Positions 5,395 to 13,071 of a stretch of 14,836 bases of DNA are shown here, piece by piece. The notes beneath the pieces were generated by a model, which saw only the letters and a program-made list of their open reading frames with translations, was not told where the DNA came from and did not search any database. This DNA is from CAZVFX01 sp964626565 (GTDB lineage: Bacteria > Myxococcota_A > UBA9042 > CAIXZC01), in assembly GCA_964626565.1 (NCBI GenBank), contig CAZVFX010000153.1, positions 1 through 14,836 on the forward strand, written 5' to 3'. The position numbers were made by a program, and so were the translations under genes. Position 1 is the stretch's first letter. Every line of letters begins with the position of its first letter.

Positions 5395-7245
5395 ATGATA
5401 CTCTGGAGAAGTGTGCTCGGGTTGGTTGTTGTGGCATCGCTGGTGGTTGGTTGCGGGGGGTCGGGGGAGGAATTGTCGCGGGTGGATGCAGGTGTCACTG
5501 ACCTTGGTTCCGACGATGCCGGGCGCGGGGATTCGGGTGTCGGTGACACGGTTACCGGGGACGGAGGTAAGGCGGAGACCGAGGACGAAGGGGACGCCGG
5601 CATTGGGGACGGGGAGGAGCAGACGGTAACTTTCGTACCGGCGCCGGTGCCTGAGTTGAACACCACGCCCGGACCGGATGACGCGCCGGTGTACCTGTTT
5701 TTGTACATGCACACCGAGGACCACATCAATCATGAATTGAGCGAGGAGCGGTACGTGCGCATTGTGCCGGTGCTTGCCGAGACGGCTGCAGCCGCTCCCG
5801 ATGCCGGGCTGGTGTGGACGATAATGTTCCAGGGTGCGGATGCCAGGACGGTGGCTGAGCGCAACGGTGAGACCGGCGTGGCCGACATGCTGAAGAAGCA
5901 TGCATCCGACGGCATCATCGAGTTCGGTTACCACGCCTACCACGACCCCACCTATTTCAATCGGCCGCAGTTGTCGTTTACCGCTGACACCCTGTGGGAG
6001 GAGTTGGTGACGGGACTGTTGAGTTGGGTGAGTTGCGAGAAGAATCCGCTGCAGGGCGGGTGCGTGGCGGAAACGGGCGGCGGGGTGATGGCCATCCTGG
6101 ACAATTTCGGGCCTGTGGATGCGGTAAGCGGCCTGTACACTTTCAAGGCCGCGTCCATCGAGGGAGGGGCGGGGCGGCATGCGGTGTGGAAACATCTGCC
6201 CAAACGGTTGGTGGGGTTTGCGTTTCCGGATCACGGTCCTGCGGACGACGCGGAGGACTACTTGACCAACCTGGGCAACCTGATGGAGATCCTCACCCCC
6301 AGTATCGATACGTCCGGTGCGGTGTTGTGGATCGACAATGTGATCAAGTTGAACGACGGCAACCCGGTGCAGAACATCGGCACGGTGGTGATGAAGGAGG
6401 GGGTTGCGGACGCCAAGGACAAACTGTTCGCTTTGGACCGGACCCGCCCTCACATTTTCAACGTACACATGGGTGACAAGTACCTTTACACGGGGCAGGG
6501 CACCAGCCCCACAAAGTGGGCGTATGCCAACCCCGACAACCCGGAGTTGCCGCCCGAGTACCTGCTGACTCCCGAAATCAGCGAAGAGCGCTACCAGGAT
6601 ACGTTCAAGACGCTTCAGTGGCTGGCCAATGAGTTTGTGGCCGCAAATCCCGGCAGCCGGTTTGTGCGGGCCCAGGAGATTATCGAGTTGGTGGCGCCAC
6701 CGGAATACTGGACGGTTACTGCGGACACCCTTGACGTGCTGGCCCGTTGGGCCTTGCTGAACTGGGACGGCGCTCCTCCCAACTGGGTCAGCGACGGCGA
6801 GGAATTCTATTCGATTCGGGATCTGTTTGTGTTGCTGGTACTGTCGTTCGGCGGGGGATTCCCTGATTCGCAACAGTTGCCAATGGCTTACGGCCCCCAC
6901 GCTGACAGCGCGGCGAGTGTTGCGGAGGTCACGGTATCAGCCCAATCGGTGGTAGAGGTCGCGGCGGACCTGGCGCCACTGTTCGCACCCTCTGCCGACT
7001 GGGAATTGACGCCTTCATGCATCGTGGCGGCCGAATACGAGCTTGGTGGAGTGAAACTGTCGGCCGCGCAGTTCCTGTACGCCATGGCCACGGTGTACGC
7101 GTCTATTGCGGCGGGCGCCCCGGTGACGGAGGTGACGGTGCCCGCGACCGCCAGCATGCCTGAGACACTGGAAATCCTCGATAAGCTGGGCTGCCCGGCC
7201 TGCCAGGGCAGCTCCTGGTCGCTGAAGCCGGCGCGCATCCGCTAG
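5395..7245 (+). CDS. Large lipoprotein with polysaccharide-deacetylase-like barrel
   Basis: 616 aa from the ATG at 5395, chosen because a GGAGGGGGGAG site precedes it and the protein then opens with a clean lipoprotein signal (MILWRSVLGLVVVASLVVGC, Cys20). The same frame is open upstream, including an ATG at 5296, which would add an odd acidic 33-residue extension. Residues 21-78 are an Asp/Gly/Glu-rich linker. Residues about 97-430 appear to be the catalytic-like domain: a hydrophobic strand followed by HTED (106-109), then EFGYHAYHDP with His180 and His183, and later HIFNVHMGD (353-361). This arrangement resembles the metal-binding motifs of polysaccharide-deacetylase-like barrels but is not canonical. 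Residues about 437-600 have repeated helices of the kind LSAAQFLYAMATVYASIAAG followed by P-x-x-V-x-V, weakly like pseudomurein-binding repeats. A role on a surface glycan is inferred. The L,D-transpeptidase gene follows after 57 bases. Confidence 0.82.
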   Translation: MILWRSVLGLVVVASLVVGCGGSGEELSRVDAGVTDLGSDDAGRGDSGVGDTVTGDGGKAETEDEGDAGIGDGEEQTVTFVPAPVPELNTTPGPDDAPVYLFLYMHTEDHINHELSEERYVRIVPVLAETAAAAPDAGLVWTIMFQGADARTVAERNGETGVADMLKKHASDGIIEFGYHAYHDPTYFNRPQLSFTADTLWEELVTGLLSWVSCEKNPLQGGCVAETGGGVMAILDNFGPVDAVSGLYTFKAASIEGGAGRHAVWKHLPKRLVGFAFPDHGPADDAEDYLTNLGNLMEILTPSIDTSGAVLWIDNVIKLNDGNPVQNIGTVVMKEGVADAKDKLFALDRTRPHIFNVHMGDKYLYTGQGTSPTKWAYANPDNPELPPEYLLTPEISEERYQDTFKTLQWLANEFVAANPGSRFVRAQEIIELVAPPEYWTVTADTLDVLARWALLNWDGAPPNWVSDGEEFYSIRDLFVLLVLSFGGGFPDSQQLPMAYGPHADSAASVAEVTVSAQSVVEVAADLAPLFAPSADWELTPSCIVAAEYELGGVKLSAAQFLYAMATVYASIAAGAPVTEVTVPATASMPETLEILDKLGCPACQGSSWSLKPARIR

Positions 7246-7302
7246 GGGAGTTCAGGAACTTACCTCTTCTTGGTTCGTATACGGACTGAGACAGGAGGGT
7301 TG

Positions 7303-8049
7303 ATGCGGGTTCCTTTGCTGGTGTTACTGTTTATGTCTGCGTTGTTGATTCCGCCGGGGGCCGCTGGTGAAGAGGCTGACCTGGTGAGACAGGTTGGGCT
7401 CGAGCATCCGGACGGGTGGGTGATCCTGGTGGTGAAATCGTCACATCACCTGTACCTGCTTCGAAACGGAACAGTAGTCCCGGACGAAACCGCGCTCAAG
7501 TCGGAGTTGGACAAGCGCTTGTTCGGCTTCCTGGAGGGTACGGCCGATGACGAGATGCAGGTCACCTTCCCTTTCCCTGTAGCGCTATCGGTGGTCGACC
7601 TCAAACCCCGTAGAATCGTGTCCGACAAACGGACGCCGGAAGGGGAGTACGTGGTGTGTGAGAAGAACGACCGGGCGGGCACCGGGTACACGGTGGCCCT
7701 GGAGTTAGCCTATCCCAACCTGGCGGACGCAACTCGAGGGCTTGCGGATGGAACCATCAGCAAGAGTGATTTCAAGAGAATCAAGAAGCGCCTGCGGCGG
7801 GGTAGATGCCCGCCGTACAACACTCGGTTGGGCGGCGAGATAAAGATCCACGGCCCGCCGGACGACACCTTGCGGGAGTTGCGAAAAGACAAGGAGGCGT
7901 TCCGGGTCGAGATGACGGAGAACACGCCGTTTTCAGGGACTACCACCGACTATGATTGGACCTGGGGATGCGTAGCGTTGGAGCCCAGTGCGATGTTCTA
8001 TTTGCACCGGGTGGTGCCGGTTGGAACGGTGGTTGTGATCCGTCCGTAG
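7303..8049 (+). CDS. L,D-transpeptidase (YkuD domain), exported
   Basis: 248 aa from the ATG at 7303, with AGGAGGG just upstream; a TTG at 7270 in the same frame lacks such support. Residues 1-21 are a signal peptide ending PPGAAG. The YkuD domain begins near residue 38 (WVILVVKSSHHLYLLRNG) and runs to the C-terminus. TPEGEY (residues 111-116), IHG with His183 and WGCVAL with Cys223 correspond to the substrate strand, conserved His and catalytic Cys. Family members form 3-3 peptidoglycan cross-links or attach proteins to peptide stems, in the periplasm. The segment before the Cys is DWTWGC instead of the common SHGC, and a Lys/Arg-rich insertion (about 153-168) precedes the His motif. This suggests a divergent, YafK/ErfK-like subgroup. 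Probably cotranscribed with the preceding lipoprotein gene, supporting a cell-wall role for both. Confidence 0.88.
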   Translation: MRVPLLVLLFMSALLIPPGAAGEEADLVRQVGLEHPDGWVILVVKSSHHLYLLRNGTVVPDETALKSELDKRLFGFLEGTADDEMQVTFPFPVALSVVDLKPRRIVSDKRTPEGEYVVCEKNDRAGTGYTVALELAYPNLADATRGLADGTISKSDFKRIKKRLRRGRCPPYNTRLGGEIKIHGPPDDTLRELRKDKEAFRVEMTENTPFSGTTTDYDWTWGCVALEPSAMFYLHRVVPVGTVVVIRP

Positions 8050-8065
8050 GGCGGCACCGGGCCCT
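8048..8065. terminator. Weak shared hairpin between convergent genes
   Basis: AGGGC and GCCCT form a 5-bp stem around an 8-base loop in the 15-base gap between the L,D-transpeptidase stop and the stop of the small lipoprotein gene on the other strand. There is no T-run on either side, so if it ends transcription it does so poorly or with help. Confidence 0.2.
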
Positions 8066-8346
8066 CAGTCGGCGCAGGATTCTCTGACGCCGGACATCAC
8101 TTCCACCGACCGTTTGACGCCGGTAATCATAGCGCCGGCGCTGAACTTCTTCTGGCACTCCTTCTTGCATTCCACCAGTCCTGCGGAATCATCGACCATG
8201 GTGTTTTCGGCACATTCGATGGAGCACTCGCACGCGCCCTGAATGTTCTTCTTGGTCTCTTCGCCGCCGCCTTTCTTGCCGCAGGCGGGAAGGGCGAATG
8301 CGCTTGCGACGAACAGGAGAATCATCAGGTATCCAAGTCGATTCAT
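8065..8346 (-). CDS. Small lipoprotein with a twin CX3C motif
   Basis: 93 aa from the ATG at 8346, with GAGGAGG 5 bases upstream; an in-frame start at 8394 would put 16 residues before the signal. The signal peptide ends FALPAC, so the mature protein is about 72 residues anchored at Cys22. The mature part has a Lys/Gly/Glu linker, then Cys39, Cys41-x3-Cys45, 14 residues, Cys60-x3-Cys64 and a near-terminal Cys91. Two CX3C motifs at this distance suggest a helical hairpin held by two disulfides. The function is unknown. It lies 84 bases downstream of the M19 dipeptidase gene on the same strand and may be cotranscribed. The partial gene at 14498 encodes a protein with the same style of CX3C pairs. 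Confidence 0.83.
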   Translation of the reverse strand: MNRLGYLMILLFVASAFALPACGKKGGGEETKKNIQGACECSIECAENTMVDDSAGLVECKKECQKKFSAGAMITGVKRSVEVMSGVRESCAD

Positions 8347-8430
8347 GCAGGCCTCCTCGGTTGTTAGCTCGTTCAGTATAGCGCTGAAAAGCACTGGAGA
8401 GCAACGGCAACGAAGTACGCCGCCGTCCGG

Positions 8431-9876
8431 CTAGTGCGCGCTGACGCACGCGATTGGGATGATGTCCCGGACTTGAAGGTGGAACGGGCCTCCGGCGGCT
8501 TCGGCCGACAGAGTCACCGTTACCGCGGGGGAACCACTGCTCACGGGGGATTTCGCATTGAATCCAACTACACAGCGACTGCCGTCGGTGGGGCAACGGC
8601 CTTTGCCCGCGGTTGTGGCGCTTTTCGTGGAAAGAGCAATTCCAACATCGGTTACGTCGGTTCCCTTGACCCTGACAGCTACCCCGCACAGGCCCGGGCC
8701 CAGGGCGGTGAACTCGAAGTTGGCGGACAGTTTTCCCGATTTGTCGGAAGAAACGGCATAGGCGGTGGAGCTCAGCCGGTCGTACAGGGCCTCGGTCTTG
8801 TCTGCCGGAGTGACCGGCTTTACCCGCAGGGGCCGCCATTTGAGGGGCGGGACTGAATCGTAGTTGGTGGTGGCCTGCTGCCAGAAGCGCAGGAAGTTCC
8901 TGCCGCCCACAGCCGCGGCCACATCCGAGCTGACACCCAGCTTCATGAAGCCTCCCAGCAATTGGGGAATGTGTGACGCGTTTTCGACCCCCTTCGGGTG
9001 ACGGATGTTGCCGTCAAAGTCGGAGCCCAGGGCCACATAGTCGGTTCCGATGATGTTGTCGATGTAGTCCAGGTGCGCCACGAAATCTCGGATTTCGGCC
9101 CGCTTGCTCTTGCCGACAAACGGCGAATGGTAGACGAGGCCCACCAGGCCGTTCTTCTGCGCGATGGCCAGGAGCTGCTCGTCGTCGAGGTTTCGTTTGT
9201 GGTCGCACACTGCCCGGGCGTTGGAATGGGTAGCCAGGACCGGTCCTTTGAAAGTGGTAATGATGTCCCAGAAGGTTTCACGGTGAGCATGACTCATATC
9301 CACCGCAATCTGGTGCCGCTCCATCGCTCTCAGCAGTTTTTCCCCTTCTGCGGTCAACCCGCCACGAGGCGGAGGATCTTTCTCCTCCAGTCCGTCTGCA
9401 AAGGCGTTGGAGCTGTTCCAAGTCAGGGAGAGTACTTTTACGCCTTGTTCCGCGTACCAGTCGAGGTTATCTGCGTCGGCGCCCAGGACATCAGCGCCTT
9501 CCATGGCGAGGATTCCGGAGATGACTCCATGCTCTAGATTCTGTTGCAGCTCCTGATGACTGGTGACCTGGCGAATGCCCCCTTTTGACGCGCCTATGAC
9601 GCGGCTCTTGAAGGCCTTGACCTGTGCTCTACCTTTGGGTTCCAATTGGTCTTCTTTGGGGTAGACAAAGACTGCGAACAGTTGTGCGAAGTATCCCCCT
9701 TTTTGAAGATTGCCCAACGAAATATCGCCGTCGGCGCTGACGATGTCGACGCCGGGCTTCTTCGAGAGCTGCAGGAGGAAGTCACAGTGCAGGTCGGCCA
9801 CCGGAACGAGAGCCGGGTCGGCGCCGCCGAAAGCGAGTGAAACAGCCAAGAAGAAGGGTAGGAAAATGTTAGTCAC
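8431..9876 (-). CDS. M19 membrane dipeptidase with extra C-terminal domain
   Basis: 481 aa from a GTG at 9876; an in-frame TAG lies a few codons upstream, so this is the first usable start, although its ribosome site is weak. Residues 1-19 form a signal peptide without a lipobox. The zinc-peptidase residues of the renal dipeptidase family are all present: His30 and Asp32 (ADLHCD), Glu126 (AMEGAD), His196 (DMSHAH), His217 (THSNARAVCDHKRNL) and Asp286 (GSDFDGN). Family enzymes hydrolyse dipeptides, often with a D-residue at the C-terminal side, and here it should act outside the cytoplasm, possibly on wall-derived peptides. The catalytic barrel ends near residue 335. About 130 further residues, beta-rich with Cys394, Cys423, Cys431 and Cys477, are not part of the usual enzyme and may be a binding or docking module. 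The small twin-CX3C lipoprotein gene follows. Confidence 0.92.
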   Translation of the reverse strand: MTNIFLPFFLAVSLAFGGADPALVPVADLHCDFLLQLSKKPGVDIVSADGDISLGNLQKGGYFAQLFAVFVYPKEDQLEPKGRAQVKAFKSRVIGASKGGIRQVTSHQELQQNLEHGVISGILAMEGADVLGADADNLDWYAEQGVKVLSLTWNSSNAFADGLEEKDPPPRGGLTAEGEKLLRAMERHQIAVDMSHAHRETFWDIITTFKGPVLATHSNARAVCDHKRNLDDEQLLAIAQKNGLVGLVYHSPFVGKSKRAEIRDFVAHLDYIDNIIGTDYVALGSDFDGNIRHPKGVENASHIPQLLGGFMKLGVSSDVAAAVGGRNFLRFWQQATTNYDSVPPLKWRPLRVKPVTPADKTEALYDRLSSTAYAVSSDKSGKLSANFEFTALGPGLCGVAVRVKGTDVTDVGIALSTKSATTAGKGRCPTDGSRCVVGFNAKSPVSSGSPAVTVTLSAEAAGGPFHLQVRDIIPIACVSAH

Positions 9877-9940
9877 AACTGAAACCGCACTCTATTTGCC
9901 CCCTCGCTAACTTCCCAATCCGAGCCGAATTGCGCCCGTA

Positions 9941-9970
9941 AGCCTAGCACGCCCGAGGGGGGCGGAACAA
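9941..9970 (-). promoter_or_regulatory. Possible promoter of the dipeptidase gene
   Basis: On the minus strand TTGTTC (9970-9965), an 18-base spacer and TAGGCT (9946-9941) lie about 65 bases before the GTG start. The match is weak. The 220-base gap 9877-10097 shows no open frame with a start signal and no clear terminator for the upstream lipoprotein gene. Confidence 0.3.
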
Positions 9971-10097
9971 GTGCGAATTGGGTGACATCCGGCAAGCTCG
10001 GTTGAAGACCTGGAGACAGGACACCCGACGAAAGATATGCTGGATTTGAATCCGATTAGGGAAGGGTCCACAGCACTGCCCGGAGCAGCCCAGCCAG

Positions 10098-11807
10098 CTA
10101 ACGACTGATCCCGCTTATGACGCACGCATCGGCTTGTGCGCAGTAGACCAGGACGTCCACTCCGTTGCCAACCGGTTGTTCTGCGTGATGCACTGTCAGG
10201 TGCACCTTGTAGTGTGTCGGTCCGTCTTCGGGAGCGGGGCCGTTTGCGTAGAGGGGCAGGCGTCCGGCTCCACCTGTCACTTCGACGACCGCCTCTCTTA
10301 CTTTTCCATCCCGGGAATTCTCTATGCGGGCGCGGTAGGTACGGCCCAAAGCCGGGTCGATGCCGTGAACGACGCCCAGGTCCCGGAAGGTCAGATGGGG
10401 TCCTGACTCCAGATTGAAGTCATCCAGCGGGGTCATGAGTCTGAACCAGGTGGCTCCGAACTTGTCCCGCCGCTTGATGAACGCGGTGGTTACGTGCTCG
10501 GCTGCGCCCTCCTCCGGATAGCGGGCTGCGGCCACGATGTTCCTGATCTGTTCATCGGAAAACTCCATGATTATGCGGGTGGCCCAGAACGCGTCGCGGT
10601 GGGTCAGGGACTCGAAGGTGGGGTTGGTCCACCACGGGGCCCAGCGTTGCGGGTCGAAATTCTCCCACTCAAACATCCCTACGGAAGTGTAGTCTGTGCC
10701 TTCGTTGTCCTCCCAGTAGTCTGTGGACCAGCCCAGGGTGGCAAAATCGTGGAGGATGTCGCGGTGGTCGATGAACAAGGCGTAGCCGTCTTTGGCCTCT
10801 TTGACCCGGTTGCCCGCGGAGCCGAGGGAGGAGCCGAAATCGAGGACGTTGTGGCGCACGAACCCTTTGCCCGGCTCGCCCACATACATGTCCAGGGTGT
10901 TTTTGGTTGCGACGTCCGGATTGTTGAGCCAGGCGGAGATGAAGTGGTAGCCCCTGAGTTCACGCCGGTGCTGGTGCTGGAAGCGGTCGTTGGGGTCGTC
11001 GAACCGCTTGCCGCCCATTTTGAACGGCCCGATGGGCCGCCCTTCCAGCGCTCTGCTGGCCAGCACCCGGATTTTGCCGTCATCGCCCAGAATCAGGCGG
11101 TCGAGGATCTTGTCCAGGTCTTCCTGAGTCATGGGTCGCTTCGCCCCGTACTCTCCCTCGGTTCTGGCTTTTTCGCCCAATTGGAAGAGGTCCAGCGGGA
11201 TGCGGACGAGGTAGTTGTCCGGAACGTTGTAGCCGGCCCAGTGCAGAACGAGGCTCGAGACCATTTCTGCGCCTGTTATCAGGCCCTCGAATCCGGGCGG
11301 GTCGAACTTGATGAAGTACATTGTGCCGGTGGAATCGAGGATGGTGAAGCCGGCGGTGACTCCGCTGGTCTTGCCCTTGGTGATGGTCCATTTTCCGGTC
11401 AAGTCGGGCGGCTTGGAGACGGGGTCGGCGAGCCGGGGGGCGGGAGGCGGGGTCCTTCCGATACGATTGGTAAACCAGGATGAGTCGGGGACTTCATCCC
11501 AGGCGTTGACATTGTGGGCCTCCACCGGCCCGGCCAGACCGAGGCTCTCGCCGATGGTCCGGGCGTGAGCGGGAAGGTCGACGAGACTCAGCGCCGGGCG
11601 TATCACCAGGCCTTCGGCCCGGGTCCATCTGCCGCTGTACATGGTCTCTGCGGGCATGGGGATAGGGGCGTGGTCCAGGTCGATCTGGTACCGGCTGTCG
11701 AACGGCCCGGTTCCGTGTGGCGCCAGTGACGAACAAGCCATGAGGAACAGGGCGGCGCTAAAAAGCGCGGCTAAAGGAAAACGTACTTTCAACTCCCTCC
11801 CCTCCAT
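10098..11807 (-). CDS. Lipoprotein with kinase-like signature residues
   Basis: 569 aa from the ATG at 11807. A TTG at 11792 with a stronger GGAGGGG site would start as MKVRFPL and is a real alternative. The signal peptide ends LFLMAC, a lipobox with Cys25. The body resembles a conserved, mostly unnamed bacterial family I recall with a DSSWFTNRIG motif (here 108-117). Reading it as a kinase fold: Lys167 in the strand YFIKFDPP; Glu181 in the next helix (TGAEMVSSLVLHW); NPDVATKNTLDMYV with Asp298 and Asn303 in the D-x4-N spacing of a catalytic loop; and VLDFGSSLGS with Asp323 as the metal-binding DFG. About 110 C-terminal residues (460-569) look beta-rich. Activity is inference and no biochemical role is known to me. 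It overlaps the Omp85 gene by 50 bases, so the two are translationally linked. Confidence 0.85.
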   Translation of the reverse strand: MEGRELKVRFPLAALFSAALFLMACSSLAPHGTGPFDSRYQIDLDHAPIPMPAETMYSGRWTRAEGLVIRPALSLVDLPAHARTIGESLGLAGPVEAHNVNAWDEVPDSSWFTNRIGRTPPPAPRLADPVSKPPDLTGKWTITKGKTSGVTAGFTILDSTGTMYFIKFDPPGFEGLITGAEMVSSLVLHWAGYNVPDNYLVRIPLDLFQLGEKARTEGEYGAKRPMTQEDLDKILDRLILGDDGKIRVLASRALEGRPIGPFKMGGKRFDDPNDRFQHQHRRELRGYHFISAWLNNPDVATKNTLDMYVGEPGKGFVRHNVLDFGSSLGSAGNRVKEAKDGYALFIDHRDILHDFATLGWSTDYWEDNEGTDYTSVGMFEWENFDPQRWAPWWTNPTFESLTHRDAFWATRIIMEFSDEQIRNIVAAARYPEEGAAEHVTTAFIKRRDKFGATWFRLMTPLDDFNLESGPHLTFRDLGVVHGIDPALGRTYRARIENSRDGKVREAVVEVTGGAGRLPLYANGPAPEDGPTHYKVHLTVHHAEQPVGNGVDVLVYCAQADACVISGISR

Positions 11808-13071
11808 ATCCCACCTGCCCGCGCAGGGAAAAGGACTTGGCCGATGCGATAAGAAACCCGGTTCCCACCGAGTACTTGACGGCCCCGTCGGTAAGTTCCT
11901 CGAACTGGTCGAAGGTGCGCCCCACGTCGAAAAAGAGCATGCCCAAGCCGTACAACGGCTCGGCGCGCACCGCCTGCCAGACCAGGAATCGATATTCCAC
12001 ATTTGAGAGCAGCACCCTGCGGTCCCGGAATCTGCCATCGGAGAAACCTCTCAGCGGAGTGCTTTCTCCGAGAGCAGACAAACGATTGAAGGGAACCTCG
12101 CCGCCCCAATCCTCCACCGATTTGAACAGTGCGTTGAAGGCGAGCACCCGGCGGGGAGAGCCCAGGGCGAACACCCGTGACGCCTGCCCTTTCAGCCGCA
12201 CGTAGGTGTGGCCGCCAAAGAAATCCTCGAATCGGTCTACGGCAACCGACACCTTGCCGCCCCGGGAGGGGTTGCCGGAGGGCAAGAATGAGTTGTAAGT
12301 GAGGGCCAGCCCATAGCGAAGCCACACGTTGTCTTCTCCAAAACCGTGGAGGCCGTCGGGGTCGAAGATCTCGTCTATGCTGGGTCTTGTGTCGTCGGGA
12401 TTCCCGGAACCGGTCCGGGAGTGATCGGGGCCCACTGTGGCCGAGACCGACCAGAATGGAGCGGCGGCAAAGCGCCAGCGCAGTTTCAGGATGAGGGCAG
12501 CCTTGTCGTCCGAATACACCGATTTGTCAGCAGCTCCGGAGTTGATGCCGAAGCCGTAGAACTTGGCGTTGGAGTTCTTTCCATAGGTCGCTTTCAGTTT
12601 GTAGGACAGTGAGGCGTCCCCGAATGCAGACTGGCCGTAGCTGAGTCCGAACTTATGGTCCAGGTTGGTGTACAGATCGGCGGATGCGGCGAGGTTCTTA
12701 CGTTCGTAGAGCATGTTGTTGAACATGAACTTGGCGCCCAGGAAGAAGCCGTCGTTGGTGGAGTAGTCTGCGGAGGGGTAGAGCCAGATTCGTTTGGTAT
12801 CATCGGACAGAAAGTCGATGATTCGGTCTTCCAGGTGCACTTCCCCGGCCCAGCGGACCAGATGGCTGGCAGGCACCAGCACTGTTCGCACGGCGTGCTC
12901 GGGAGCACGAAAGGGGGCCAACAGCAGGCCTTTGAGCGGTTCCTCGGAGGGGGCGAAGACGCGTGCGTCAACGGTTTCCGGTTTGGAGGCAGGGGGATCA
13001 TTCGCCAGCGCGGGGAAGGACAGTGCGGCCAGCAGGACCGCCAGGGCCAGGCTATTTGAGCATGACCTCAT
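11758..13071 (-). CDS. Omp85/BamA-type outer-membrane barrel without POTRA domains
   Basis: 437 aa with a signal peptide (residues 1-23, ending FPALAN). A short periplasmic segment follows, and the barrel starts near residue 93 (RIWLYPSADYSTNDGFFLGAKF). Features of the bacterial surface antigen (D15) family are the alternating beta strands, the LRGF motif near residue 346 (TPLRGFSDGRF) corresponding to the conserved loop-6 signature, the late strand GLGMLFFDVGRTF and a terminal Phe (FSRAF) as used for barrel insertion. There is no room for POTRA domains, so this is not BamA or TamA itself. Omp85 barrels without N-terminal domains are known but poorly understood. The start overlaps the 3' end of the metallophosphoesterase gene by 20 bases, and the 3' end overlaps the kinase-like lipoprotein gene, pointing to one operon and a shared job at the outer membrane. 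Confidence 0.88.
   Translation of the reverse strand: MRSCSNSLALAVLLAALSFPALANDPPASKPETVDARVFAPSEEPLKGLLLAPFRAPEHAVRTVLVPASHLVRWAGEVHLEDRIIDFLSDDTKRIWLYPSADYSTNDGFFLGAKFMFNNMLYERKNLAASADLYTNLDHKFGLSYGQSAFGDASLSYKLKATYGKNSNAKFYGFGINSGAADKSVYSDDKAALILKLRWRFAAAPFWSVSATVGPDHSRTGSGNPDDTRPSIDEIFDPDGLHGFGEDNVWLRYGLALTYNSFLPSGNPSRGGKVSVAVDRFEDFFGGHTYVRLKGQASRVFALGSPRRVLAFNALFKSVEDWGGEVPFNRLSALGESTPLRGFSDGRFRDRRVLLSNVEYRFLVWQAVRAEPLYGLGMLFFDVGRTFDQFEELTDGAVKYSVGTGFLIASAKSFSLRGQVGYGGEGVESTFSFSRAF

Noticed and set aside
5392..6900. 502-codon minus-strand open frame opposite the deacetylase-like lipoprotein
   Set aside because: Its translation is rich in His, Arg, Gln and Val with no domain or signal, as expected antisense to a GC-rich gene; the plus strand has signal peptide, ribosome site and promoter.
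9877..10097. Possible factor-independent terminator after the kinase-like lipoprotein gene
   Set aside because: Only a 4-bp CTGC/GCAG stem was seen and no T-run follows.
10494..11483. 329-codon plus-strand open frame opposite the kinase-like lipoprotein
   Set aside because: Antisense shadow with no start signal and no recognisable domain; the minus-strand gene is part of a clear operon.
11808..12038. Upstream extension of the kinase-like lipoprotein to 12038
   Set aside because: It would place 77 residues before a good lipoprotein signal peptide and overlap the barrel gene by 281 bases; the extension is rich in Ser, Arg, Cys and Trp as out-of-frame sequence is.
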